Both the position numbers and the translations under genes were made by a program. From Nocardioides phosphati (GTDB lineage: Bacteria > Actinomycetota > Actinomycetes > Propionibacteriales > Nocardioidaceae), in the NCBI RefSeq assembly GCF_014646375.1, contig NZ_BMNI01000004.1, positions 266,061-321,573 on the forward strand: a stretch of DNA of 55,513 bases, read 5' to 3'. The notes beneath the pieces were generated by a model. It saw only the letters and a program-made list of their open reading frames with translations, made no database searches and had not been told where the DNA came from. Below, piece after piece: positions 33,519-41,526 of this stretch. Position 1 is the stretch's first letter. Every line of letters begins with the position of its first letter.

Positions 33519-34540
33519 TCGCTGGTGCCCGTCGCGACCTGGATCTTGGTGACGATGCCGTTCTCCTCGTCGAAGAACTTCTTGCCGGCGGCGTCCCAGC
33601 CGCCGAAGTCCTTCGCGATGGTGAGGAGCTGCTTCGGCGCCGGGAACGGGTTCGCCGGGTCGTTGGCGCCCTGCACCTCACCCGTGACTCCGTCGATCAC
33701 CGGACGGTAGCCCGACGCGAGGAAGTCGGCCTGGGCCGGCTTGGTGAAGAGGAAGTCGCGGAAGTCCGCGGCGGCCTTCGGCGCGTCGACGGTGACGGCC
33801 GCAGGGGTCTCGATCAGCAGGGTCTGGTCGGGGACGATGTAGTCGATGTCCGCGCCCTTCTGCCGCGCCAGGATCGCCTCGTTCTCGTAGGAGACGAGGA
33901 CGTCGCCGTTGCCGCTGGTGAACGACGTGAGCGCGTCACGGGCCGAGCCGGGCAGGGAGACGGCGTTCTTGAAGTACTTCGTGAGGTACGCCTTCGCCTC
34001 GTCCTCGGTGCCGCCGTCCGCGATGACGTGGCCGTACGCCGCCAGGGTGTTCCAGCGGGCGCCGCCCGAGGAGGCCGGGTTGGGCGTGACGATGCCGACG
34101 CCCGGCTTGACCAGGTCGTCCCAGCCGGTGATGTGCTTCGGGTTGCCCTTGCGGACCACGAGGACGACGACGGAGTCGGCGACGATGCCGTCGTGACCGG
34201 TCTGGGCCTTCCAGTCCGCGTCGACGAGCTTCGTGTCGACCAGGCGGGTCACGTCACTCTCGAGGGAGAAGTTGACGAAGTCGGCCGGCTGGCCGCCCGC
34301 GACGGCGCGGCTCTGGTCGCCCGAGGGGCCGTAGGACTCGCTGAAGTCGACGCCCTTGCCCGCAGGGGTCTTCTGGAAGGCCTTCTCGATCGACGTGAAG
34401 GCGGTCTGGGGAGTGGAGTACGCGACCAGGTTGATGGTGGTCGCCTTGTCGCCGCCCGCGGCCTCCGAGGCACCGCACGCGGACAGACCAAGCGCTCCCA
34501 CCAGAGAAACTGCCACTGCGGTCGTGAGCTTCTTGCCCAT
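33515..34540 (-). CDS. sbp: Sulfate-binding lipoprotein of the ABC importer
   Basis: 341-aa extracytoplasmic binding protein. Lipoprotein signal with the lipobox LSAC (Cys22). Mature part has the SBP signatures VAYSTPQTAFTSIEKAFQ, VDFSESYGPSGDQSRAV, PADFVNFSLESDVTRLV, VTPNPASSGGARWNTLAAYG and SYENEAILARQKG. It captures sulfate or thiosulfate for CysTWA. First gene of the operon, with a clear promoter at 34595-34623. Confidence 0.95.
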   Translation of the reverse strand: MGKKLTTAVAVSLVGALGLSACGASEAAGGDKATTINLVAYSTPQTAFTSIEKAFQKTPAGKGVDFSESYGPSGDQSRAVAGGQPADFVNFSLESDVTRLVDTKLVDADWKAQTGHDGIVADSVVVLVVRKGNPKHITGWDDLVKPGVGIVTPNPASSGGARWNTLAAYGHVIADGGTEDEAKAYLTKYFKNAVSLPGSARDALTSFTSGNGDVLVSYENEAILARQKGADIDYIVPDQTLLIETPAAVTVDAPKAAADFRDFLFTKPAQADFLASGYRPVIDGVTGEVQGANDPANPFPAPKQLLTIAKDFGGWDAAGKKFFDEENGIVTKIQVATGTSE

Positions 34541-34594
34541 GTCGTTCTCGCTTTCAGTACGGCCGGATCCGCTTCGTTCCGGTCTATGTCGAGA

Positions 34595-34623
34595 AGATTA
34601 GGGGTCTTTAGATACTTTGTCAT
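34595..34623 (-). promoter_or_regulatory. Promoter of the sulfate transport operon
   Basis: -35 ATGACA (34618-34623), 17-base spacer, -10 TAATCT (34595-34600), in an AT-rich island unusual for this sequence; the start site would lie about 48 bases before the ATG. The segment also has a direct repeat of GTATC around the -35, a possible regulator site. Confidence 0.6.
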
Positions 34624-34764
34624 CTTGGTTGATACAGAATGAGACGTGGCGTGCCCCACGCCGGGCTGAGTAGGTGCACCGATGTGAGCCCGCGCGGCCC
34701 TCGGGAGGGTGGTCCCCGCCGGGCGATCGGCCCGGTTTCCCTCCACAGCAAGGATCTGATCGAG

Positions 34765-35616
34765 ATGAAGAACGCACCGCTCGGGCGACGCCGCCTCATC
34801 GCCGGCATCGCCGGCGCCGGCATGACCGCCGGCCTGGCCCTCACCGGGGTGACCGTCGCCGACACCGCCTCCGCCACCCTCCCCGGCGTCAACATGGAGC
34901 AGGTCGTCGTCCAGGCCCAGGTCGAGCCGCGCCGCGGCCAGACCTCCCTGGCGGGCGACTCCTCGGTCCGCCTGGTCCAGTCGGCGCTGCGCGCCAAGGG
35001 CTACAGCACCGCCGTCGACGGCTGGTACGGCGTCGGCACGACCTCGGCGTACGCCGCGTGGCAGCGCCACCTCGGCTACTCCGGCCTCGGTGCGAACGGC
35101 CTGCCGGGCCCGACCTCGCTCGCGAAGCTCGGCTACAACCGCTACACCGTCAACCACCTGATCAAGGTCGGCCCGCGCACGACGTACACGGGGAAGACCG
35201 TCAACGAGCGCACCCGCCGGATGCTCGCGGCGGCCGACGCCAAGGTCGCCTTCTCGCTCGTGCTGAGCCAGGGCTCCTACAACCCCGGCGGCGAGGCCGC
35301 CTCGGCCGGCACCCACGACGGCGGCGGCGTGGTCGACGTGAGCGTCGGCAAGCTCACCACCACCCAGCGCTGGAAGGCCGTGCACGCGCTGCGCGCGGTC
35401 GGTTTCGCCGCCTGGCTCCGCACGCCGAGCCAGGGCGACTGGCCGTACCACATCCACGCGGTCGCGATCGGCGACACCGACATGTCGACCGTCGCGCGCG
35501 ACCAGGTCGCCGACTACTACGCCGGCCGCAACGGCCTGGCCAGCCACGCGCTCGACAACACGCCCTCGTCGTACCGCGCGCCGTTCACGTGGTGGGAGAA
35601 GTACCTGCGCTCCTGA
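34765..35616 (+). CDS. Tat-exported peptidoglycan-binding protein with M15-like domain
   Basis: 283 aa. Twin-arginine signal GRRRLIAGIAGAGMTAGLALTGV with a likely cut after ADTASA. Residues 60-125 are a PG_binding_1 repeat (GDSSVRLVQSALRAKGYSTAVDGWYGVGTTSAYAAWQ). Residues 145-260 resemble the M15 D,D-carboxypeptidase/Hedgehog zinc fold: His184 in SAGTHDGG, Asp191 in VVDVSV and His229/His231 in YHIHAVAIGD are candidate zinc ligands. It probably acts on or binds the cell wall. ATG 34765 opens the Tat signal; the frame is open further upstream but without similarity. Divergent from the sulfate operon. Confidence 0.8.
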   Translation: MKNAPLGRRRLIAGIAGAGMTAGLALTGVTVADTASATLPGVNMEQVVVQAQVEPRRGQTSLAGDSSVRLVQSALRAKGYSTAVDGWYGVGTTSAYAAWQRHLGYSGLGANGLPGPTSLAKLGYNRYTVNHLIKVGPRTTYTGKTVNERTRRMLAAADAKVAFSLVLSQGSYNPGGEAASAGTHDGGGVVDVSVGKLTTTQRWKAVHALRAVGFAAWLRTPSQGDWPYHIHAVAIGDTDMSTVARDQVADYYAGRNGLASHALDNTPSSYRAPFTWWEKYLRS

Positions 35617-35644
35617 CGCCACTACTTGCGGGATGCATGGAGTT

Positions 35645-35686
35645 CACCCGGGTGACACCCGCGGCTGCCGCGGGTGTCACCCGGTG
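35645..35686 (+). terminator. Hairpin between the M15-like gene and phoX
   Basis: About 19-bp stem (CACCCGGGTGACACCCGCGG with its complement, one bulged C) and a CTG loop. Its position 28 bases after the M15-like gene stop suits a terminator, but it also ends only 18 bases before the phoX start, and its left shoulder reads GTTCACCCGGG, like a PhoP-box unit. Confidence 0.6.
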
Positions 35687-35704
35687 CTCCTAGCGTCACG
35701 AGGC

Positions 35705-37786
35705 ATGACGACGACTGGAAACCGGAGGCGGACGCTCCCCCTCCTGACCGACGGACCACACGGGTCCCGCAGTGCCGCCACCTGCTTCTACAAGTGCGGC
35801 AACGCCTGCGATCACCCCGAGCCCAACACCTCGGGCAACACCCACATCAGCTCCGTGCTGCAGCGCGCCCTCGGCCGCCGCGCCGTCCTCGGTGGCACCG
35901 GTGCCGGCCTCGGCATGCTCGTGCTGGGCGGCTCGCTCGGCTCGGCGGCGGTCGCGGGGACCGCCGGCTCGGGCGGCACGGGGACCGCTGCCGCCGGCGG
36001 CTGGACGCCGGTCGCCCCCAACGTGCGCGACAACCTCACCGTCCCCGACGGCTTCCGCTCCCGCACCGTGATGGCCTGGGGCGACAAGGTGTACGCCGAC
36101 GCCCCGGCGTTCGACCCGCACGCGCAGACGCCGGAGTCCGCGGCCCGGCAGTTCGGCTACAACTCCGACTACGTGGGCGTGCTGCCGATCAACGACGCCC
36201 AGGCGCTACTGGTCAACAACCACGAGTACACCAACGAGGAGCTGATGTTCCCCGCGGGCGTCTACTCCCCCGACGAGATCAAGAAGATCGCGATCCAGTC
36301 GCACGGCCTCTCGGTCGTGAAGCTGCAGCGCGTCGGCGGCCCGACCTCCGGCGAGTGGCGCGCAGCCGACCCGGACAACCGCTACAACCGGCGGATCACC
36401 GGCACGACGCCGTTCGACCTGACCGGGCCGGCGGCCGGGGACGCGCGGCTGCGCACGACCGCGGACCCGTCGGGGCGCCGCGTGCTCGGCACGTTCAACA
36501 ACTGCTCCGGCGGCACGACCCCGTGGGGCACCGTGCTCGCCGGCGAGGAGAACTTCAACCAGTACTTCGGCGCCTCGGGTGCGAAGGACCCGCGCTACGC
36601 CACGTCGTACGCCCGCTACGGCATCACCGGCACCGGCGACCGGGGCTGGAAGGACGTCGACCCGCGCTTCGACCTGACCGCGGAGCCGCACGAGCCGTTC
36701 CGCTTCGGCTGGATCGTCGAGGTCGACCCGTTCGACCCGACGTCGACGCCGCGCAAGCACACGATGCTCGGCCGCTTCAAACACGAGGGCGCCAACATCC
36801 AGATCGCACCCAACGGCCACGCCGTCGCCTACATGGGGGATGACGAGCGCGGCGACTACCTCTACAAGTTCGTCTCCGCGGACACGTTCGACCCGCGCGA
36901 CACCCAGGCCGCGAAGCTGCGCAACCTGCAGCTGCTCACCCGCGGCACGCTCTACGTCGCCCGCCTCACCGGCGACGACCCGCGGGCGCTCGACGCTGCC
37001 GGGAGCTTCACGCCGGCCGACGGGGTCTTCGACGGCACCGGAGAGTGGATCCCGCTGACCAGCGACACCACGTCGTACGTCGAGGGGTGGAGCGTCGCGG
37101 ACGTCCTCATCGACACGCGGCTCGCCGCCGACAAGGTCGCACCTACCCGCATGGACCGTCCCGAGGACGTCCAGCCGAACCCGGTCAACGGGCGGATCTA
37201 CGCCTCGCTGACCAACAACTCCAAGCGCGGCTCGACGTTCGCGGTGGACGAGGCGAACCCCCTCGCCGCGTCGTACGTGCGGGACGCGATCGGCGCCCCG
37301 CTCACGAAGGAGTCGGGCAACCGCAACGGCTACGTCATCGAGCTGACCGAGGCGGGTGGCGACCATGCCGGCACGCGCTTCGCGTGGACGCTGCTGCTGG
37401 TCTGCGGCGACCCGGAGTCGGCCGAGACGTGGTTCTCGGGCTTCCCGAAGGACCAGGTCAGCCCGATCTCGTGCCCCGACAACCTGGCCTTCGACAGCCG
37501 CGGCAACCTCTGGATCGCCACGGACGGCAACGTCCTCGGCTCCAACGACGGCCTCTTCCGCTGCCCGGTCGACGGTCCCTCACGCGGTCGCGTCGAGCAG
37601 TTCCTCACCGTGCCGCTGGGCGCGGAGACGTGCGGGCCGCTGGTCACCCACGACGACCGCTCGGTCTGGGTGGCCGTGCAGCACCCGGGCGAGGCGACGG
37701 GGTCGACGTTCGACTCCCCCGCGAGCACGTGGCCGCACACGCACGACTTCCCGCGGCCGGGCGTCGTCGTGACCTGGAAGGCCTGA
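35705..37786 (+). CDS. phoX: PhoX-type alkaline phosphatase (DUF839)
   Basis: Calcium- and iron-dependent exported phosphatase for organic phosphate. 693 aa. A conserved N-terminal segment with CFYKCGNACDHPEPNTS precedes a twin-arginine signal (LGRRAVLGGTGAGLGMLVLGG, residues 58-80). Catalytic-domain motifs: NNHEYTNEELMFP, NNCSGGTTPWGTVLAGEENFNQYF (metal-ligand Cys and Glu), MDRPEDVQPNPVNGRIYASLTNNS, CPDNLAFDSRGNLWIATDG. ATG 35705. An upstream GTTCACC element may be a phosphate-starvation operator. Confidence 0.92.
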   Translation: MTTTGNRRRTLPLLTDGPHGSRSAATCFYKCGNACDHPEPNTSGNTHISSVLQRALGRRAVLGGTGAGLGMLVLGGSLGSAAVAGTAGSGGTGTAAAGGWTPVAPNVRDNLTVPDGFRSRTVMAWGDKVYADAPAFDPHAQTPESAARQFGYNSDYVGVLPINDAQALLVNNHEYTNEELMFPAGVYSPDEIKKIAIQSHGLSVVKLQRVGGPTSGEWRAADPDNRYNRRITGTTPFDLTGPAAGDARLRTTADPSGRRVLGTFNNCSGGTTPWGTVLAGEENFNQYFGASGAKDPRYATSYARYGITGTGDRGWKDVDPRFDLTAEPHEPFRFGWIVEVDPFDPTSTPRKHTMLGRFKHEGANIQIAPNGHAVAYMGDDERGDYLYKFVSADTFDPRDTQAAKLRNLQLLTRGTLYVARLTGDDPRALDAAGSFTPADGVFDGTGEWIPLTSDTTSYVEGWSVADVLIDTRLAADKVAPTRMDRPEDVQPNPVNGRIYASLTNNSKRGSTFAVDEANPLAASYVRDAIGAPLTKESGNRNGYVIELTEAGGDHAGTRFAWTLLLVCGDPESAETWFSGFPKDQVSPISCPDNLAFDSRGNLWIATDGNVLGSNDGLFRCPVDGPSRGRVEQFLTVPLGAETCGPLVTHDDRSVWVAVQHPGEATGSTFDSPASTWPHTHDFPRPGVVVTWKA

Positions 37787-37817
37787 GCCTGCCTCTCCAA
37801 CCGGTTGCATGGCCCAC

Positions 37818-37823
37818 TAGTTT
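37818..37823 (+). promoter_or_regulatory. -10 box of rarD (leaderless)
   Basis: TAGTTT exactly 7 bases before the ATG of the RarD gene. A weak GGTGAG lies in between, so a leadered start is not excluded. Confidence 0.35.
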
Positions 37824-37830
37824 GGTGAGC

Positions 37831-38745
37831 ATGTCCGAACAGCGCCGCGGCCTCCTCCTGGGGGCCGCGGCGTACGGCATCTGGGGGCTCTTCCCGCTCT
37901 TCTGGCCGCTGCTCGAGCCGGCCGGCGCGCTGGAGATCCTCGCCCACCGCGTCATCTGGTCAGCGGTCGCGATGACGACCGTCGTCGTGGCCCTGCGCCG
38001 CCGCGCTGCGGTGGGTGCGCTCGTCGCCGACCGGCGGCGCCTGCGGTGGCTCGCCGTCGCCGCGGTTGTCGTCGCGTGCAACTGGGGCGGCTACATCTGG
38101 GGCGTCAACAACGGCCACGTCGTCGAGACCTCGCTCGGCTACTTCATCAACCCGCTGGTCACGGTGGTCCTCGGCGTGACGGTCCTCGGCGAACGGCTCC
38201 GCACCCTGCAGTGGGCGGCACTCGGTCTCGCGCTCGTCGCCGTCGTCGTCCTCACGGTGGACTACGGGCGGCCGCCGTGGATCGCCCTGCTGCTCGCGAT
38301 CTCGTTCGGCATCTACGGCCTGGCCAAGAAGCAGGCAGCCGCCGGAGCCGTCGAGAGCCTCGCCGTCGAGACCGCCTTCCTCGCTCCGCTCGCCCTCGCG
38401 TACGCCGTCGGCCTGGGGCTCACCGGCCACTCGACGTTCGCGTCGGAGGGCGTGGGCCACGCGGCCCTGCTGGCGTCGGCCGGCCTGGTCACCGCCGTCC
38501 CCCTGGTGCTCTTCGGCGCCGCCGCCACGCGCATGCCGCTCGTCGTGCTGGGCCTGCTGCAGTACCTCGCGCCGGTCATCCAGTTCGCCCTCGGCGTCCT
38601 GCTCTTCCACGAGGAGATGCCCGTCGGGCGCTGGATCGGCTTCGGCCTCGTCTGGCTGGCCCTGGCGCTGCTCACGGCCGAGTCGCTGCGCCACCACCGC
38701 CGCGCCCAGCTCGCCCGCGCCGCCGAGGCCCTCACCGCCGCCTGA
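37831..38745 (+). CDS. rarD: EamA-family transporter RarD
   Basis: 304-aa ten-helix protein of the DMT superfamily. Start MSEQRRGLLLGAAAYGIWGLFPLFWPLLEPAGALEILAHRVIWSA is typical of RarD; NWGGYIWGVNNGHVVETSLGYFINPLV and LLQYLAPVIQFALGVLLFHEEMP are the duplicated-domain signatures. Chloramphenicol sensitivity has been linked to rarD in gammaproteobacteria; the transported substrate is unknown. Confidence 0.93.
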   Translation: MSEQRRGLLLGAAAYGIWGLFPLFWPLLEPAGALEILAHRVIWSAVAMTTVVVALRRRAAVGALVADRRRLRWLAVAAVVVACNWGGYIWGVNNGHVVETSLGYFINPLVTVVLGVTVLGERLRTLQWAALGLALVAVVVLTVDYGRPPWIALLLAISFGIYGLAKKQAAAGAVESLAVETAFLAPLALAYAVGLGLTGHSTFASEGVGHAALLASAGLVTAVPLVLFGAAATRMPLVVLGLLQYLAPVIQFALGVLLFHEEMPVGRWIGFGLVWLALALLTAESLRHHRRAQLARAAEALTAA

Positions 38746-38781
38746 CCTCCCCGAGACGTCGCGAGATCACGCCCGACGTAC

Positions 38782-38909
38782 GCCGAGACGGCGCTTCGTC
38801 ACACGCTGGCGAACGGCGCAGCCGTGACGAACTGACGCGTCGGCGCGCTCGGGACGTGACGAAGCGACGTCTCGGCGCAGGCACCGCGTGACGAAACGAC
38901 GTCTCGGCG
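38782..38909. repeat. Interspersed-type short repeat cluster, four copies
   Basis: Two near-identical direct copies of GTGACGAARCGACGTCTCGG (from 38855 and 38887, 32 bases apart), one inverted copy (38782-38802) and one diverged direct copy (from 38823). The inverted copy can pair with either direct copy to make a large hairpin. The cluster fills the 175-bp gap between two convergent genes and holds no gene. Confidence 0.85.
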
Positions 38910-38920
38910 GGGAAACGGGG

Positions 38921-39943
38921 TCAGGCAGTGCGGGTTGCGACCACGTCGGCGAACGCCTCGAGAGCGTCGCGCACGGGCCCCTCGGGCAGGACCTTCAGCA
39001 GGTCCTTCGCCTCGCGCGCCCGCTCGATCACGTAGGAACGCGCCTCGGCCATCGCCGGGTGCGCACGCAGCAGGCCGAGCGCCTCGGCCAGGTCGGCGTC
39101 GGACTCCAGACCGCCGTCGAGCAGCGCGACCAGGCGCTCGTCCTCGGGCCGTCCGGCGCGGCGGACGAGCAGCACGGGCAGCGTCGGGACGCCCTCGCGC
39201 AGGTCGGTGCCGGGGGTCTTGCCGGACTCCTCGGTCTCGGAGGCGATGTCGAGGATGTCGTCGGAGATCTGGAAAGCAGCACCGACGATCTCGCCGTACG
39301 CCGCGAGGGCCTCCTCGACCTCGGCCGGGGCGCCGGCGAAGCGTGCGCCGTACAGCGCGGAGGTGGCGATGAGCGAGCCGGTCTTGCCGGCCACGACGCG
39401 GAGGTGGTGCTCGAGCGCGACCTCGGGAGAGGCCGGCGGCACGGTCTCGAGGATCTGACCCTCGACGAGGCGCGAGAAGGTCTGCGCCTGGATCTTGACC
39501 GCGTCGGGGCCGAGCGCGGCGGTGAGCTCGGACGACTTCGAGAAGAGCCAGTCGCCGGTGAGGATCGCGACGTGGTTGTCCCAGCGGGCGTTGGCCGAGT
39601 CGGCACCGCGGCGCAGGGCGGCCTCGTCCATGACGTCGTCGTGGTAGAGCGAGGCGAGGTGGGTGAGCTCGACGACGCAGGCGGCATCGATCACTTCCTG
39701 CGACGCGGCCCGCGGGCCGGTCTCGGCCGCGAGCAGCACGAGCAGCGGGCGGAACCGCTTGCCGCCGGCGTCCATCAGGTGGCGCGCGGCCTGGGTGACG
39801 AAGTCGGCCTCGCTCCGGATGTGGCCGGAGAGTGCCTCCTCGACCTCGACCAGGCGGGCCTTCAGACGGGCTGCCAGCGCCTCGTCGACGACGGGCAGGG
39901 CGAGGCCGCTCGAGGGGGCGGGACCAGTAGGAGTCGTGCTCAC
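38921..39943 (-). CDS. Polyprenyl diphosphate synthase
   Basis: 340-aa trans-isoprenyl diphosphate synthase. First Asp-rich motif LYHDDVMDEA, second DDILDIASE (QISDDILD), GGKRFRPLL substrate-binding region and GKTGSLI. It probably makes the C40-C45 chain of menaquinone. The GTG start overlaps the nuoN stop by 4 nt (GTGA), so the quinone-tail enzyme is translationally coupled to complex I. The frame extends upstream into nuoN without similarity. Convergent with rarD. Confidence 0.92.
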   Translation of the reverse strand: MSTTPTGPAPSSGLALPVVDEALAARLKARLVEVEEALSGHIRSEADFVTQAARHLMDAGGKRFRPLLVLLAAETGPRAASQEVIDAACVVELTHLASLYHDDVMDEAALRRGADSANARWDNHVAILTGDWLFSKSSELTAALGPDAVKIQAQTFSRLVEGQILETVPPASPEVALEHHLRVVAGKTGSLIATSALYGARFAGAPAEVEEALAAYGEIVGAAFQISDDILDIASETEESGKTPGTDLREGVPTLPVLLVRRAGRPEDERLVALLDGGLESDADLAEALGLLRAHPAMAEARSYVIERAREAKDLLKVLPEGPVRDALEAFADVVATRTA

Positions 39944-41526
39944 CTGATGAAGTCTCCCGCATGGGCCGCAAGATCGAGAACCGGGCCGGGTACGACGCCC
40001 AGGACGACCGTCGCGACAGCGGTCACCGCGATCGTGGCGGACGTCAGGATGCTCGGCACCGCGACCGTCGGACCGTCGGCCGCGGGCTCGCTGAAGTACA
40101 TGAGGACGATCACCCGGATGTAGAAGAACGCCGCCATCGCCGAGGTCAGCACGGCGGCCACGACCACCGGCCAGGCGCCTCCGCCCATGGCGGACGCGAA
40201 GACGACCCACTTGCCCGTGAAGCCGGCGGTGAACGGGAGACCGGCGAGCGAGAGCAGGAAGAGCGAGAAGACCCCGGCCACCAGCGGTGAGCGCCGCGCC
40301 AGACCGGCCCAGCCGCGCATCTCGCCGGACTCACCGGCCGCGTCGCGCACCAGCGTGAGCACCGCGAAGGCGCCGAGCGTCATGAAGCCGTAGGTCACCA
40401 GGTAGAAGAGGACCGCCTGCGTCGCACCGATCTGGTCCTTGCCGAGGGCGGCACCCGCGCCGAGGATGCCGGTCAGCACGAAGCCCGTGTGGGCGATCGA
40501 GGAGTAGGCGAGCATGCGCTTCACGTCGGACTGCGCGACCGCCAGCACCGCGCCGATCACCATCGTCAGCAGCGCGACCGCCCACAGCACCGGAAGCCAC
40601 GACCACCGCTCGCCGCCGAGCGCGACGGAGAAGAGCCGCAGCATCGCCACGAACGCCGCCACCTTCGTGCCGGCGGCCATGAACGCCGTGACCGGGGTCG
40701 GCGCGCCCTGGTAGACGTCGGGCGTCCAGGCCTGGAACGGCACCGCGCCGACCTTGAAGAGCAGGCCGACCGAGAGCAGGCCGATGCCGGCGAGCAGCAG
40801 CCCGCGCTGGCCCGGCGTGTTGGCGATCGCATCGGCGATGCCCCCGAACTGCACCGTGCCGGCGTAGCCGTAGACGAGGGCGATGCCGTAGAGCAGGAAG
40901 CCGGAGGAGAAGGCGCCGAGCAGGAAGTACTTCATCGCGGCCTCCTGCGAGAGCAGGCGCCGGCGGCGTGCGAGCCCCGTGAGCAGGTAGAGCGGCAGCG
41001 AGAGGACCTCGAGCGCGACGAAGAGCGTCAGCAGGTCGTTGGCCGCGGCGAAGAGGAGCATGCCGCCGACCGCGAAGAGGAGCAGGGGGTAGACCTCGGT
41101 GTGCTCGAGGCCGCGCTCCCCCACGCGGCGTTCGGCGTCGGTGCCGGGCAGCGCCGCGGCCTGGCCGGCGAACGCCGAGACCCCGCCGTCGAGGTGGCGC
41201 TCGGCGAAGAGCAGGACACCGAGGAAGGCGACGAGCAGCAGCAGGCCCCACGCGAAGACGGCCGGGCCGTCGACGGCGACCGCACCCTCCGCGACCACCG
41301 AGCCGCGGGCAGCGCCGCCGCCGCGCGCGTCGAGGCCGGTCGCGACGTAGATGGTGCCGCCGAAGGCGATGCCCAGCGTGGCCAGCGTCAGCAGGACCTG
41401 CGTCAGGTAGCGCCAGGCCCGGGGCACGAAGGCCTCGACCACGATGCCGACGCACGCGGCGCCGAGCACGAGGAGCAGCGGCCAGATCAGGTCGTAGCCC
41501 AGGTGGGGGCTGTGGAACGTCGTCAC
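39940..41526 (-). CDS. nuoN: NADH-quinone oxidoreductase subunit N
   Basis: Antiporter-like proton-pumping subunit of complex I. 528 aa, about 14 helices. Conserved ALEVLSLPLYLLTGLARRR, AMKYFLLGAFSSGFLLYG, VGAVPFQAWTPDVYQGAPTPVTAFMAAGTKVAAF and MLAYSSIAHTGFVLTG contain the key Glu and Lys residues of the proton path. GTG start in a GTGA overlap with nuoM. Final nuo gene before the polyprenyl synthase. Confidence 0.96.
   Translation of the reverse strand: MTTFHSPHLGYDLIWPLLLVLGAACVGIVVEAFVPRAWRYLTQVLLTLATLGIAFGGTIYVATGLDARGGGAARGSVVAEGAVAVDGPAVFAWGLLLLVAFLGVLLFAERHLDGGVSAFAGQAAALPGTDAERRVGERGLEHTEVYPLLLFAVGGMLLFAAANDLLTLFVALEVLSLPLYLLTGLARRRRLLSQEAAMKYFLLGAFSSGFLLYGIALVYGYAGTVQFGGIADAIANTPGQRGLLLAGIGLLSVGLLFKVGAVPFQAWTPDVYQGAPTPVTAFMAAGTKVAAFVAMLRLFSVALGGERWSWLPVLWAVALLTMVIGAVLAVAQSDVKRMLAYSSIAHTGFVLTGILGAGAALGKDQIGATQAVLFYLVTYGFMTLGAFAVLTLVRDAAGESGEMRGWAGLARRSPLVAGVFSLFLLSLAGLPFTAGFTGKWVVFASAMGGGAWPVVVAAVLTSAMAAFFYIRVIVLMYFSEPAADGPTVAVPSILTSATIAVTAVATVVLGVVPGPVLDLAAHAGDFIR

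Noticed and set aside
34639..34764. Upstream start for the Tat-exported M15-like protein
   Set aside because: The Tat signal begins at MKNAPLGRRR (34765); an earlier start would bury it behind 42 residues.
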